This document shows, piece by piece, positions 1-7,298 of a stretch of DNA of 53,372 nt. Within the stretch, counting starts at the first letter, position 1. Every line of letters begins with the position of its first letter. The notes beneath the pieces were generated by a model. It was not told the DNA's origin, did not search any database, and saw only the letters and a list, made by a program, of their open reading frames with translations. The DNA is from Candidatus Aerophobota bacterium. GTDB taxonomy: Bacteria > Aerophobota > Aerophobia > Aerophobales > B47-G16. The stretch lies in the NCBI GenBank assembly GCA_003648815.1, contig QMPZ01000001.1:1-53372 (forward strand), given 5' to 3'. A program made the position numbers and the translations under genes.

Positions 1-756
1 CTAAGGCGTAAAAATGGTGATTACACCTACTTTGCTGCAGACATCGCCTATCACCGGAACAAGTTTAGTCGGGGATTTGATTACCTCATCGATATATGGG
101 GCGCGGATCACATTGGATATGTCCCTCGTATGAAGGCCGCTATCCAGGCTTTGGGTTATCCCCGGGAAAGTCTGAGGATAATTATATATCAGCTGGTCAG
201 CTTAATAAGGGAGGGAGAAAAGATACCTGCTTCTACCAGGGAGGGTAAGTTCATCTCCTTGAGAGAGGTGCTAAGGGAGGTGGGGAAAGACGCCTGTCGG
301 TTCTTCTTCCTGTCCCGGACCTGTGACTCCCACCTTGATTTTGACCTTGAGCAGGCGAAAAAACAAACCCCTGAAAACCCTGTCTTCTACATTCAGTATG
401 CCCATGCCCGTATCTGTAGTATTCTGGAGAAGGCAAGAGAGAAGGGAATAAAGATGGAGGAATTCGATGAGGCTTGCCTGAAGCTGTTAAGGAATCCGGA
501 GGAAATGGAATTGATGAAACAACTGGCCCTTTTACCTGATGAGGTCAAGGAGGCGGCGGAGAGCCTCGAGCCTCATCGTCTTACCACCTATCTGGAGAAC
601 TTAGCTTCTCTTTTTCATCAGTTTTATACCAAACATAGGGTGATAAATGAGCACGAAGAGTTGACCCATGCTCGTCTGTCCCTGGTCAAGGCGATAAAAA
701 TCGTCTTAAGGGATGTACTTAATCTACTGGGAATTTCTGCTCCCCGGAAAATGTAG
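1..756 (+). CDS. argS: Arginyl-tRNA synthetase, C-terminal part (5' end outside window)
   Basis: Charges tRNA-Arg with arginine in the cytoplasm. The reading frame is open from base 1, so only the last 251 residues are visible. They begin inside the class I catalytic core with the ArgS-typical stretch IWGADHIGYVPRMKAA. A KMSKS-like segment (ASTREGKFISL) follows, then the tRNA-binding DALR domain with the family segment PVFYIQYAHAR. The N-terminal half and the HIGH motif lie upstream of the window. The gene ends 126 bp before the next start and no terminator is evident. Recognition is secure. Confidence 0.95.
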   Translation, partial: LRRKNGDYTYFAADIAYHRNKFSRGFDYLIDIWGADHIGYVPRMKAAIQALGYPRESLRIIIYQLVSLIREGEKIPASTREGKFISLREVLREVGKDACRFFFLSRTCDSHLDFDLEQAKKQTPENPVFYIQYAHARICSILEKAREKGIKMEEFDEACLKLLRNPEEMELMKQLALLPDEVKEAAESLEPHRLTTYLENLASLFHQFYTKHRVINEHEELTHARLSLVKAIKIVLRDVLNLLGISAPRKM

Positions 757-882
757 CCCTCCTTCATCGAAGATAATTAAAAAACACTTAAGAGAATCAT
801 CACAGGAAAAGAGGATAATTTTCTATGCTCTGTGGGATTAACTGGTATATACTCCGAGAAGGGATGGGAAGAGGGGAAGCTT

Positions 883-1545
883 ATGAGCGATGTCGAGGTA
901 AGGAAATATAGAGCTCAGGATAGGCAAAGCATAAGGGATATCTGTTGTGATACGGGCTTTTTTGGCAGACCAATCGAACTCGTCTTCAGGGACAGGGAGC
1001 TGTTTGCGGACCTTTTCACCAGGTATTATACCGATGAGGAACCTGAGTCAGCGTTTGTCGCTGAATGTAAGGGAGAGGTGATAGGTTATCTTCTCGGGTG
1101 TAAGGATAGCAAAAAATTCAGAAAATACCTTATCAGCAAGGTGATACTTCCTCGCTTACCCGAGCTTATCTGGAGATATTTTACCTGGTATGATAAGAGG
1201 GACAGAGAGTATGTGAGGTGGCTGCTATTCAGAAGCTGGAAAGAGATGCCAAAGACGCCCGAGAATGCTGCACACTTCCATTTCGATTTAAGGAAGGAAT
1301 ATAGGGGAAAGGGGATAGGCAAGCGGCTTTTAAACAGGTTTATCATTTACCTTAAGGAGAATAAGGTAAAAAGGGTCTATGGAGGAGTTCTCTCCTTTGA
1401 GAGGAAGAGGACGGAAAAATTATATAGAAGGGTAGGTTTTAAGATTTATGACAAGAAAAAGGTGAGTATGTGGAAAGATGAGGGTGGGGAGAAAATTTTT
1501 TGGTTGCGTGTTGTAAAGGAGATAGGCGAGGAAAATGAACCCTAA
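883..1545 (+). CDS. GNAT-family N-acetyltransferase
   Basis: A predicted cytoplasmic acetyl-CoA-dependent acyltransferase of unknown substrate, 220 residues. The acetyl-CoA-binding loop is visible as EYRGKGIGKRLL about two thirds along, followed by the beta strand and the LYRRVGFKIYDKK segment typical of GNAT C-termini. The frame stays open 51 bp further upstream. The ATG at 883 is preferred because AGAGGGGAAG lies just before it, giving MSDVEVRKYRAQD as the N-terminus. It overlaps the following deacetylase-like gene by 11 bp, so the two are probably co-translated. A joint role in envelope sugar modification is only inference. Confidence 0.8.
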   Translation: MSDVEVRKYRAQDRQSIRDICCDTGFFGRPIELVFRDRELFADLFTRYYTDEEPESAFVAECKGEVIGYLLGCKDSKKFRKYLISKVILPRLPELIWRYFTWYDKRDREYVRWLLFRSWKEMPKTPENAAHFHFDLRKEYRGKGIGKRLLNRFIIYLKENKVKRVYGGVLSFERKRTEKLYRRVGFKIYDKKKVSMWKDEGGEKIFWLRVVKEIGEENEP

Positions 1546-2284
1546 GGGGAAAAAGTATCTGGTTGTTTCCGTACATGATGTGAGTCCGGCTTTCGGTGGC
1601 GAGGTAAGGGAGATAGTTTCTGAGCTTAAAAATCAAAAAATTCACAAAAAAAGCATTCTGGTCATTCCAGAATATCAGGGTAGATACAGCATTTTAAAGG
1701 ATAGTGAATTTTTGAGCTGGCTTTATTCCTTAAGAGAAGAGGGTGATGAGATCGTCCAGCATGGGTATGAACACATCTCCAGAAATAGGAGATATGGCTC
1801 TTTTAGAGACTATCTTATAGGGGAATTCTTCGCACAAGGATGTGCGGAGTTTCAAAACAGTGGTTATGAGGAGGCGAGGGATAAAATTAAAAAGGGTAGG
1901 GAAATTCTATCTCAAGCCGGCATAATCTGTGAAGGGTTTATCCCTCCTGGATGGTTGATGAGCCCGGAGGCAAACAGGGCAGTCATGGATGAGGGTTTCA
2001 AATATACAGCTTTTATAAAGGTTGTCAGAGACTACAGGAATGGACTAAATGTAAAGTCCGAGGTCATCAGGTTTGTCCCTCAGAATAGAATTGCTGAATA
2101 TATAAAGGTGTTCTACAATGCCTATCTTCTAAGAGGTCCTCTGAGGGATAAGGAACTCGTAAGGGTGGCCATTCATCCTCAGGATGTTCGAGCGGAGAAG
2201 GCATTTGATTATCTGGTAAAAATTATAAGGAAACTGAAAAAAGAGAGGGTCATTCTTACCTATGTTGATTTTTTGAATCTATAA
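1535..2284 (+). CDS. DUF2334 polysaccharide-deacetylase-like protein
   Basis: 249 residues resembling the DUF2334 branch of the NodB-like carbohydrate esterase fold. Visible landmarks are HDVSP (14-18), which would hold the metal-binding Asp, HGYEH (76-80) with the metal-binding His pair, FIPPGW (135-140), and HPQD near the C-terminus. There is no signal peptide or membrane segment, so it should act in the cytoplasm, perhaps on a lipid- or nucleotide-linked sugar. It is translationally coupled to the acetyltransferase upstream and followed by a block of palindromic repeats. The substrate is unknown. Confidence 0.82.
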   Translation: MNPKGKKYLVVSVHDVSPAFGGEVREIVSELKNQKIHKKSILVIPEYQGRYSILKDSEFLSWLYSLREEGDEIVQHGYEHISRNRRYGSFRDYLIGEFFAQGCAEFQNSGYEEARDKIKKGREILSQAGIICEGFIPPGWLMSPEANRAVMDEGFKYTAFIKVVRDYRNGLNVKSEVIRFVPQNRIAEYIKVFYNAYLLRGPLRDKELVRVAIHPQDVRAEKAFDYLVKIIRKLKKERVILTYVDFLNL

Positions 2285-2305
2285 GATCAAAGGGCGATTG
2301 AAGTT

Positions 2306-2463
2306 CCCCTCAAGTGTCGTTTTCTTGAAGTATAGGAACTTATAAACATTTGTTTAATAAAGGGGGAGCAGCGAAGCGTTGAGGGGGGAAAGATTCCCCC
2401 CTCAAGTGTCGATAAGGGGAGCAGCGAAGCGTTGAGGGGGAAAACATCCCCCCTCAAGTGTCG
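2306..2463 (+). repeat. Palindromic repeat block, two GC-rich units plus partial end
   Basis: A partial unit end (CCCCTCAAGTGTCG, 2306-2319) is followed by one full element at 2324-2411 and a shortened GC-only unit at 2416-2463. The full element has an AT-rich arm with the inverted pair AAACA/TGTTT (about 2344-2354), then GGGGGAGCAGCGAAGCG, then a 12-bp perfect stem (2379-2390 with 2394-2405, loop AGA), ending in GTGTCG. The same element occurs at 52,315-52,403 and 53,058-53,184 in the same orientation. No gene is visible between 2285 and 2550. The hairpin could also end transcription of the upstream pair. Confidence 0.9.
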
Positions 2464-2482
2464 TTGATAGATGAGGGGAAGT

Positions 2483-2511
2483 TTGACAGGGCAATGAATT
2501 TGTGATAGTCT
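2483..2511 (+). promoter_or_regulatory. Possible sigma70 promoter before the glycosyltransferase
   Basis: A perfect TTGACA at 2483-2488 lies 17 bp from TAGTCT at 2506-2511, which is a poor -10 match but is preceded by TGA, as in extended -10 elements. It sits between the repeat block and the glycosyltransferase start. Confidence 0.35.
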
Positions 2512-2550
2512 TATGAAAAAACTTATGAAAAAATATGATGAGATGAAGAG

Positions 2551-3756
2551 ATGGAAGGCTGCAGGAGGAAAGTAAGGATTCTGCTTTTATATGCAGGAAC
2601 CCTCTCTGGACATAGACAAGCAGCCAGGGCTCTGAAACAGGCATTAAGTAAATTGTATCCTGAAGTAGAGATCAAAATGGAGAATATATTCCGATATGGA
2701 CATCCTTGCTGGGGATGTCTTCTTGATCGTCTGTATCGCGTTTTAATAAAGTTCTTTCCCTGGTTTTGGGACCTCATCTGGGATAGCAAGGTAGTCTACT
2801 ATCTGACCTACATGTTGAGGAGCTTTCTGTATCAGCTCAATTACTTTCGGCTTTACAGAAAGCTTATTCTTCCGTTCAATCCTCAGGCTGTGATATGTAC
2901 CTTTAACATAGCCTGTGCTCTTTGCTCTGTCATAAAGAAAAAGAGAGACGTAGATTACCTTTTAGCTGCCGTCCCTACCGATTTTTGCCTGCATCCCTAT
3001 TGGGTCTATAAAAATGTAGATGTTTACTTTCTCCCCCATAAGGGTTTAGAAAAAGACCTCATAAACAGAGGAATTGACCCGGATAAGGTCCAGATTACGG
3101 GAATTCCCATCTCTTTGGACTTTTCTATGTCCAAGGATAGGAAGAAATTGAGGGAAAAATGGGGTATAAATGAGGGCCTTTTCACCATCCTCTTAATAGG
3201 AGGAGGGCAGGGAATGGGGCCTTTAAAGGAAATTGTGCTTGCGCTGAATAACTGTGAACTTCCTATTCAACTGCTGGTGGTGACGGGAACGAATCGTCAT
3301 CTGAGAAGAAAACTTCAAAAGATACAACCTGAGTTAAGTTTCCCCTCGAGAATTTTGGGATATACTCGAGAGGTTGCTGAATTAATGGAAATCTCCGATT
3401 TGTTGATAAGTAAGCCTGGAGGGCTTACCGTCGCCGAAGCCCTTGCTACAGAGACTCCCTTGGGAATTCTCGATTCCTTAGCTGGTCAGGAGAGGAGAAA
3501 TCAGGAACTTCTTCTCAAAAAAGGGGTAGCATTTGAGTTAAAGGACAGACAGGACATAATTGGTTTAATTCGCAAACTTCTGGACAGTTCCTTTGATCTG
3601 GAAGATTGGCGGGGAAGAGTGAGAAAATTGGCCCGTCCTCGAGCAGCACAGGATATTGCCAGAAGGATTATGCATCTGGTGGAGGAGAGGATGGACAGAT
3701 CTAAGGAAGTTAAGGGAGGTTCGATTGAAGATAGAATACCTTCAAATATCAGGTAG
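2551..3756 (+). CDS. MGDG-synthase/MurG-type glycosyltransferase
   Basis: A 401-residue GT-B fold enzyme, likely transferring a sugar from a nucleotide donor to diacylglycerol or another lipid at the inner face of the membrane. The N-terminal acceptor domain has the SGHRQAARAL motif (19-28) of the MGDG-synthase family. The C-terminal donor domain has the glycine-rich GGGQGMGP segment and SKPGGLTVAEAL (about 288-299). The ATG at 2551 has only a weak ribosome site. A strong AGGAGGA lies just inside the frame at 2563-2569 with only ATT and CTG codons at a usable distance, so the exact start is uncertain. Its 3' end overlaps V-ATPase subunit C by 32 bp. Confidence 0.82.
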   Translation: MEGCRRKVRILLLYAGTLSGHRQAARALKQALSKLYPEVEIKMENIFRYGHPCWGCLLDRLYRVLIKFFPWFWDLIWDSKVVYYLTYMLRSFLYQLNYFRLYRKLILPFNPQAVICTFNIACALCSVIKKKRDVDYLLAAVPTDFCLHPYWVYKNVDVYFLPHKGLEKDLINRGIDPDKVQITGIPISLDFSMSKDRKKLREKWGINEGLFTILLIGGGQGMGPLKEIVLALNNCELPIQLLVVTGTNRHLRRKLQKIQPELSFPSRILGYTREVAELMEISDLLISKPGGLTVAEALATETPLGILDSLAGQERRNQELLLKKGVAFELKDRQDIIGLIRKLLDSSFDLEDWRGRVRKLARPRAAQDIARRIMHLVEERMDRSKEVKGGSIEDRIPSNIR

Positions 3757-4756
3757 AAATACTTCCTATGCTTATGCCACAGGTAGAATAAGGGGATTAG
3801 AGAAGCAGCTTTTAAAAGAGGGTGATTTTGCTCGGATAAAGGAAGCTGAGGGATTAAGAGAGGTCCTCCAGATACTAAGTAAAACTTTTCCCTATTCAGA
3901 GTCTATGAAAAAGGTGGAAAAAGATGAGGAATTTGAAATTGGGCTGGAGGAGGAGCTGAAGAGGACCTATGAAGACCTGCGAAGTTTTTGTCCTGAGCCG
4001 GATCTGGTGGATTTGTTCTGGTTTGAATATGATTTTCATAACCTGAAGGTTCTTTTTAGAATTTACCTCCAAGGGAAAACCTCCGAGCCGGGAAAAGACC
4101 TTTTCATTTCGGGAACGCAAGATCCTCAGGTTTTAGAAGAGGCTTTGAGAACTCGAAACTTTACTGCTCTTTCTCCCGAGTTTCAGGGATTGCTGAAGGA
4201 AAGCCTCTCTTTTGTAAAAGAAAATTCTCACCCGCAGGATGTGGACAGTTTCCTGGATAGAAGGCTTTTTAAGTGGCTATCCTTTAAGGTGAGAAATTAT
4301 TCTGATCCTTTTCTGGATGAGCTGCTTCAAATAAAAATAGACCGCTTTAACCTCCTTTCCTTTCTTCGGATTAAGTTCTGGAAGGTCTCAGATGAGAAAA
4401 AGCTTTTGGACAGGACCTTAGTAGACGGAGGAATGGTCGAAAGGGAAAGATTATTGAAGCTCGCTGGAGGATCGGAGGAGCTTTTGGCCAGGGAGCTCGA
4501 GAATACGGATTATGGAAGGGCAGTGGAAGAAGTCCTGAAGGAAGAAGCTCAGGACTCACTTGTCTCCTTGGGTAAGTTCTTCGATGAATATATTCTAAGA
4601 CATACCAAAAGAGGTTCTTATGTAACCTTTGGAAGAGAACCTTTAGTCAATTATATCCTCCTTAAAAAACGGGAGATAAAGAATTTGAGGAGGATCTTAC
4701 GAGGAAAGATGGCTGGCCTTTCACAAAGTCAGATAGAGAGGTATGCTTATGCTTAA
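3725..4756 (+). CDS. V-type ATP synthase subunit C
   Basis: Subunit C of archaeal/bacterial V-type (A-type) rotary ATPases links the membrane rotor to the central stalk. The 343-residue product begins LKIEYLQISG and then SYAYATGRIRGLE, matching the usual start of the family, and has the normal length. The frame is open further upstream inside the previous gene. The TTG at 3725 is preferred because GGGAGG ends 4 bp before it and because the protein then starts where relatives do. The C-then-F gene order is conserved in V-ATPase operons, but the neighbouring A, B, D, E, I and K genes are absent here. Confidence 0.82.
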   Translation: MKIEYLQISGRNTSYAYATGRIRGLEKQLLKEGDFARIKEAEGLREVLQILSKTFPYSESMKKVEKDEEFEIGLEEELKRTYEDLRSFCPEPDLVDLFWFEYDFHNLKVLFRIYLQGKTSEPGKDLFISGTQDPQVLEEALRTRNFTALSPEFQGLLKESLSFVKENSHPQDVDSFLDRRLFKWLSFKVRNYSDPFLDELLQIKIDRFNLLSFLRIKFWKVSDEKKLLDRTLVDGGMVERERLLKLAGGSEELLARELENTDYGRAVEEVLKEEAQDSLVSLGKFFDEYILRHTKRGSYVTFGREPLVNYILLKKREIKNLRRILRGKMAGLSQSQIERYAYA

Positions 4757-5075
4757 GATGGCCGTAATCGGAGATAAGGAGACCTGTCTTCCCTTTCGAG
4801 GAGTGGGGGTAGAGGGGATAGTTTGCGAGAAAACTGAGGAAGTAAAAAAAATTCTCAGACAGAGGTTTGAGGAGGGATATGGGGTTATCTTCATTGCGGA
4901 ATCGCTGGCGGCAGAATGCCTGGAAATGATTGAGGAGTTGACGGAGAAAAGGTCTATGCCCATTATAACCATCATTCCCGATTTTTTAAAGAAATCACCG
5001 GGCATAACTGAGAGCAGGCTCAAAAACTGGTTGAGAAGAGCGGTGGGGATAGATATCAGTAAGATGAGGGACTAA
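4749..5075 (+). CDS. V-type ATP synthase subunit F
   Basis: A small stalk subunit of the V-type ATPase. It has 108 residues from the second of two in-frame ATGs (4743 and 4749). The second is preferred because GAGAGG sits 7 bp before it. The sequence starts MAVIGDKET, contains GVGVEGIVCE, then GYGVIFIAESLA and IITIIPDF, which is the standard subunit F layout. It overlaps the end of subunit C by 8 bp. pyrE follows immediately, so the catalytic A and B subunits must be elsewhere in the genome if the complex functions. Confidence 0.85.
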   Translation: MLKMAVIGDKETCLPFRGVGVEGIVCEKTEEVKKILRQRFEEGYGVIFIAESLAAECLEMIEELTEKRSMPIITIIPDFLKKSPGITESRLKNWLRRAVGIDISKMRD

Positions 5076-5076
5076 G

Positions 5077-5694
5077 TTGTTAAGCCAGAAAGAAGTCCTT
5101 TCCATTTTCAGGGAAAAGGGAGCATTAAAGGAAGGACATTTTGAGCTTTCCTCAGGTCTGCATAGCGGAGAATATGTTCAAGCGGCTTTAGTGCTTCAAT
5201 ATCCTTCATACGCTGATAAGCTGTGCAGGTCTTTATCTTGTTATTTCGAAGAGGAGAATGTTCAGTTGGTGATAAGTCCAGCTATAGGAGGGATAATAGT
5301 AGGACAAAAGGTCGCCGAGGTCTTAGGAGCACGTGCCATCTTCGCTGAAAGAGTCCAGGGAAAACTTGTCTTAAGAAGGGGGTTTGATATAAGCTACGGA
5401 GAAAGAACCTTGATAGTTGAGGATGTAATTACTACAGGAGGTTCTGTCAGAGAGATCATAGAAATAGTGGAGGCTAAAGGCGGCATAGTTGTGGGAGTAG
5501 GCTGCTTGGTAGATCGGAGTGAAGGGAGGGCGGTATTTTCACTGGGAAAGGATAAAAAGAAGGTAATTCGACCAAAAAGTCTTTTGAGTTTGAGGCTACA
5601 GACCTATAGCAAGCAAGATTGTCCTTTGTGCAGGAAGGGGCTGCCCTTGAGTAGACCAGGAAGCAGAAAAGATGAGAAAAAAAGTTATTTATAG
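5077..5694 (+). CDS. pyrE: Orotate phosphoribosyltransferase
   Basis: Makes orotidine 5'-phosphate from orotate and PRPP in pyrimidine synthesis. The 205-residue protein carries the PRPP-binding loop VEDVITTGGS (about 114-123), preceded by RRGFDISYGERTLIV. Its C-terminus has CPLCRKGLPLSRPGSRK, a tail found in the Thermus/archaeal-like PyrE branch. It starts at TTG 5077, one base after the stop of V-ATPase F, with no good ATG near. Its end overlaps the UPF0280 gene by 23 bp. No other pyrimidine genes are nearby. Confidence 0.92.
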   Translation: MLSQKEVLSIFREKGALKEGHFELSSGLHSGEYVQAALVLQYPSYADKLCRSLSCYFEEENVQLVISPAIGGIIVGQKVAEVLGARAIFAERVQGKLVLRRGFDISYGERTLIVEDVITTGGSVREIIEIVEAKGGIVVGVGCLVDRSEGRAVFSLGKDKKKVIRPKSLLSLRLQTYSKQDCPLCRKGLPLSRPGSRKDEKKSYL

Positions 5695-6397
5695 AGAGCT
5701 AATTAATCCGGGGAATTTGTTCTCCTTTGAGGTGAGCATCAAGGAAAGTGATCTGTTAGTACTGGCGGACAAAAATTTACCCAAGCGGACGGAAGAGGCT
5801 TTAATTTGGTGTCGCAAGGATATAGAACAATATATCTATCAAAATCCCATTTTTAAGACCTCTTTTGAACCTATTCCCGTGAAGGAAGATATGCCACCCA
5901 TTGTCAGGGCTATGACTGAGGCAGCTCAAAAGGCTAATGTGGGACCTATGGCTGCGGTAGCGGGAGCGATAGCTGAGTTTGTGGGGAAAAAGCTCTTAAA
6001 TTTCTGTCATCAGGTGATAGTGGAAAACGGAGGGGATATCTTTATGCAGGTCAAGAAGAAAAAAATAGTCGGCATTTACGCTGGAAGTTCACCTCTATCA
6101 GGCAAGATTGCTCTGGAGATAGAACCTCGGGACACTCCCATAGGCATTTGCTGTTCAGCAGGAACTTTTGGGCATTCCTTAAGCCTGGGGGAGGCGGATG
6201 CGGTAGTCGTCCTTTCTCCTTCGACTGCCTTGGCTGACGCCCTTGCTACAGCTGTAGGAAATATGGTAAAGAAGGAGAGCGATGTTCAGAAGGGCCTGGA
6301 TTTCTTGAGAAAGATCCCCGAGGTTTATGGAGGGCTGATCATAAAGGGGAAGAGATTGGGAGCTTGGGGAAAGATAAAAATTGTGGGGAGAGCTTGA
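5672..6397 (+). CDS. UPF0280 family protein (ApbE-like fold)
   Basis: A conserved protein family of unknown function related in fold to ApbE flavin transferases. The 241-residue product has the family signatures PPIVRAMTEAAQKANVGP, then MAAVAGAIAEFVG (about 90-102), VIVENGGDIF, and a GICCSAGTFGHSLSLGEAD segment. Members occur in archaea and in many anaerobic bacteria and are often annotated as thiamine-biosynthesis ApbE. A role in flavin or redox cofactor attachment is inference. It is coupled to pyrE upstream and ends 2 bp before the TPR gene. Confidence 0.85.
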   Translation: MRKKVIYRELINPGNLFSFEVSIKESDLLVLADKNLPKRTEEALIWCRKDIEQYIYQNPIFKTSFEPIPVKEDMPPIVRAMTEAAQKANVGPMAAVAGAIAEFVGKKLLNFCHQVIVENGGDIFMQVKKKKIVGIYAGSSPLSGKIALEIEPRDTPIGICCSAGTFGHSLSLGEADAVVVLSPSTALADALATAVGNMVKKESDVQKGLDFLRKIPEVYGGLIIKGKRLGAWGKIKIVGRA

Positions 6398-6399
6398 GA

Positions 6400-7083
6400 A
6401 TGGACGAGCACTTGAGGGAGAGATGGCTTTTAGTTTGGGAAAAAAATAAGAAAAGGTTCTTTTTATATACCTTGTTGGTATTAGCGGTGGCGGGCATTTT
6501 AACAGGGCTTTCCATCTTTCGAAATGAGATGGACAAAAAAGCCTGGGCAAAATTTAACTTAGCCACCACTTATTTTCAGCAGGCACAAAGCAGCGAAGAT
6601 GATAAAGGAAGACTGGCTAAGTATCAAAAGGCAAAGTCCTTATACGAGGAAGTTCTTTCTCGATATCCCTGGGCTAAGGTGAGGAAGGAGGCTCTTTTCT
6701 ATCTGGGAAACTGTCTTTATTGTCTTGGAGAATACAAACAGGCAGGCCAGATTTTGCAAAAGTTTTGTAGAAGATATGAGGATGACTACTTTTTTCCCTG
6801 GGCAGAGATCAAGCTCGCCTTTGCCTACGAGCAACAGGGACAATATGAAGAGGCTATAAAGACCTATGAGGAGCTATTGAAGAAATATCCTGACAACGTA
6901 CTCGCTCCCCAAGCCCTTTTGGGAATGGCAAGATGCCTTGAGCTTCAGGGAAAGTGGAATGAGGCTCTGTCTAAGTATGAGGAGCTTGTTTCTCGCTATC
7001 CCTTATCCAGTGAGGCTGCTTTAGGTGAGGTCCAAATTCAGAGGCTAAAAGGAGAAAGAAAGGTCATTATGAGTGAAGGGTGA
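6400..7083 (+). CDS. Membrane-anchored TPR protein
   Basis: 227 residues from ATG 6400, preceded by GGGGAGAG. A single hydrophobic segment (FFLYTLLVLAVAGILTGL, about 20-38) anchors it, and the rest is a series of tetratricopeptide repeats with the YEEVLSRYP, YEELLKKYP and YEELVSRYP helices. This resembles YfgM/BamD-type scaffold proteins that organise envelope assembly. The last residues and the stop codon lie inside a GTGAAGG heptamer array, so the 3' end may have been reshaped by repeat change. The specific partner is unknown. Confidence 0.75.
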   Translation: MDEHLRERWLLVWEKNKKRFFLYTLLVLAVAGILTGLSIFRNEMDKKAWAKFNLATTYFQQAQSSEDDKGRLAKYQKAKSLYEEVLSRYPWAKVRKEALFYLGNCLYCLGEYKQAGQILQKFCRRYEDDYFFPWAEIKLAFAYEQQGQYEEAIKTYEELLKKYPDNVLAPQALLGMARCLELQGKWNEALSKYEELVSRYPLSSEAALGEVQIQRLKGERKVIMSEG

Positions 7084-7096
7084 AGAGTGAAGGGTG
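7073..7096 (+). repeat. GTGAAGR heptamer tandem repeat, 3.4 copies
   Basis: Units are GTGAAGG, GTGAAGA, GTGAAGG and a partial GTG. The array holds the stop codon (7081-7083) of the TPR gene. A longer array of the same heptamer lies at 53,236-53,326. Confidence 0.85.
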
Positions 7097-7127
7097 CGCA
7101 TAAACGCTCACCTCAAAATATCGGAGA

Positions 7128-7159
7128 TTGACAAATTAACTTTTTAAGATAAATATTAT
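7128..7159 (+). promoter_or_regulatory. Predicted sigma70 promoter for the gltX group
   Basis: A perfect TTGACA at 7128-7133 is followed by an AT-rich stretch with two possible -10 boxes, TAAATA at 7150-7155 (16 bp spacer) or TATTAT at 7154-7159 (20 bp). It lies 30-60 bp upstream of the small basic peptide gene and gltX. Confidence 0.55.
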
Positions 7160-7190
7160 AAAAGAAACTTTAAAGGAGGAGAGGGGAAAA

Positions 7191-7280
7191 GTGATTTCCG
7201 ATAAGAGGAGGAAGAAGACAAAGATCAACAAACACAAGAGAAAGAAAAAACGCCGGGCAAACAGATATAAAAATAAATAA
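7191..7280 (+). CDS. Short basic AURKAIP1/COX24-type ribosome-associated peptide
   Basis: A 29-residue peptide reading ISDKRRKKTKINKHKRKKKR then RANRYKNK. The initiator is GTG at 7191, with an excellent ribosome site (AAAGGAGGAGAGG, about 7172-7184). About 17 of 29 residues are Lys or Arg. The KRRKK...NKHKRKKKRR pattern matches the AURKAIP1/COX24 domain, known as small ribosomal protein bS22 in actinobacteria and as unnamed mini-proteins in other phyla. It sits 18 bp before gltX, a translation context. Function is inferred from motif and composition only. Confidence 0.72.
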   Translation: MISDKRRKKTKINKHKRKKKRRANRYKNK

Positions 7281-7298
7281 GTAAGAAGGATAGATCAA

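Noticed and set aside
2330..2341. GTATAGGAACTT in the repeat resembles half of the yeast FLP recombination site FRT.
   Set aside because: Only about 12 bp match and the second arm and spacer are absent; the sequence is part of the native AT arm of the repeat and differs in other copies (GTATAGAAATTT).
2306..2463. Possible CRISPR array from repeated palindromes.
   Set aside because: Copies are not regularly spaced, the intervening sequences are 4 bp or parts of the same element, and no cas gene is nearby.
4721..5023. 100-residue minus-strand frame over V-ATPase F.
   Set aside because: Antisense shadow of a recognised gene; serine-rich low-information composition.
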